Shown here: one piece after another, positions 49,745 to 50,197 of the stretch
Layout: every line of letters begins with the position of its first letter
Numbering within the stretch: position 1 is the first letter of the stretch
DNA from: Haplomitrium mnioides
Taxonomy: Eukaryota > Marchantiophyta > Haplomitriopsida > Calobryales
Assembly (NCBI GenBank): GCA_049999725.1
Contig: JBNGIS010017844.1
Span: 1 to 50,197 of the forward strand
DNA: 50,197 bases
Direction: 5' to 3'
Notes under the pieces: model-generated
Told to the model about the DNA's origin: nothing
The model's database searches: none
The model's input: only the letters and a program-made list of their open reading frames with translations
Program-made: the position numbers and the translations under genes

Positions 49745-50197
49745 ACCTTATGTTTCTACTAATACATCTTTGGATTTAATTTCTACTATTTTTCTAGCAT
49801 CATATTTTAACATTTAATTTCTACTACTTTTCTAGCATCATATTGTTTGCCGAGTTTTTTCAGGTTTTTGTGTTTACCCCGGCCTAGTATAGCAATTTGT
49901 GCCCAAGATTGATCAACTTGGTGCACAAGAAGGGCAAAGAAGGTCGAAACAATTTAAGGAGTCGTCCAGAGTCTAAAGAAAGCAGATTGATTCAGACCAT
50001 TGGAGGGTTGTCCCAGTTCAACTCAGGGAAGAGAAATCGCTTGGGAGGTCATCGACAAGATTTGGAGCAAAAAGCTTCACCCTTGGCTCGCAAATTGCTT
50101 TCCCTTTATATTCTTATATGTCGTTTTTCCCTTGTGTAATATGTCATATGTGTTCTGTTTACTCTGTATCTTCAGTGAGTATAGTATAGTATAGTAT
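49745..50197. other. Outer flank of element A; repeat shared with the copia insert
   Basis: 49755-49850 repeats TTTCTACTACTTTTCTAGCATCATATT twice in degenerate form, like the DNA just beyond the other LTR (23440-23560). From about 49903 a segment (TTGATCAACTTGGTGCAC, later TTTAAGGAGTCGTCCAGAG) resembles 37512-37585. The window ends in a short TATAG repeat. An 80-codon open frame at 49897-50139 has no known motif. Confidence 0.5.

Noticed and set aside
49897-50139. 80-codon open frame as a gene at the window end
   Set aside because: It lies in a repeat shared with 37512-37585, has no motif, and the related copy does not keep the frame.
1-50197. tRNA, rRNA or other structured RNA genes
   Set aside because: I scanned for tRNA-like arms and conserved rRNA words and saw none; only 12-base primer sites complementary to tRNA ends occur.

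Overview
The window is nuclear DNA of a land plant, most likely from a large, repeat-rich genome. It is AT-rich, draft quality (N gaps at 4205-4214, 25329-25728, 26837-26936, 27349-27448) and dominated by decayed LTR retrotransposons. These include chromoviruses with a chromodomain, a Ty1/copia element, an element primed by tRNA-Asp, and initiator-Met-type primer sites. A spliced F-box gene and a retrocopy of a plant-specific BSL (Kelch plus phosphatase) gene agree with a plant. I cannot name the species.

Layout. 1-4279: a Ty3/gypsy element with gag and protease but no reverse transcriptase, RNase H or integrase; its 5' LTR is cut by the window edge. 4283-16170: a very large, diverged inverted repeat. 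Its two arms carry the same blocks in mirror order: dyad-symmetric 24-26 bp minisatellites, relics of an unrecognised protein (X) facing outward, and relics of a second protein (Y) facing inward. The spacer holds a 93-bp/38-bp repeat array. 17170-20060: two gag-protease fragments of one chromovirus family, minus strand. 21238-23292: the only gene that looks intact, a four-exon F-box gene on the minus strand (551 codons in my splice model).

23564-49744 is a nested stack. The outer chromovirus (element A, minus strand) has LTRs at 23564-23969 and 49353-49744. It is split by three younger elements: C (45215-48406, plus, between gag and protease, perfect CATTG target duplication), a Ty1/copia element (33238-43093, minus, inside the integrase zinc-binding domain), and D (24868-32895, minus, inside the integrase core, near-perfect 5-bp duplication). 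Taking the three out leaves about 5.1 kb, a normal chromovirus length. The copia element is itself split inside gag by about 4 kb of foreign DNA (roughly 37545-41640). That DNA carries an intronless, broken BSL phosphatase copy which runs into a 14-bp-unit minisatellite.

None of the mobile elements looks able to move by itself. Stops, frameshifts and lost catalytic residues are visible in almost every polyprotein, and many stops are CAA-to-TAA or CGA-to-TGA type changes, as expected from long-term cytosine methylation. The 3' LTR of element A lies about 270 bp upstream of the F-box start codon in the same orientation, so an LTR promoter may reach the one living gene.
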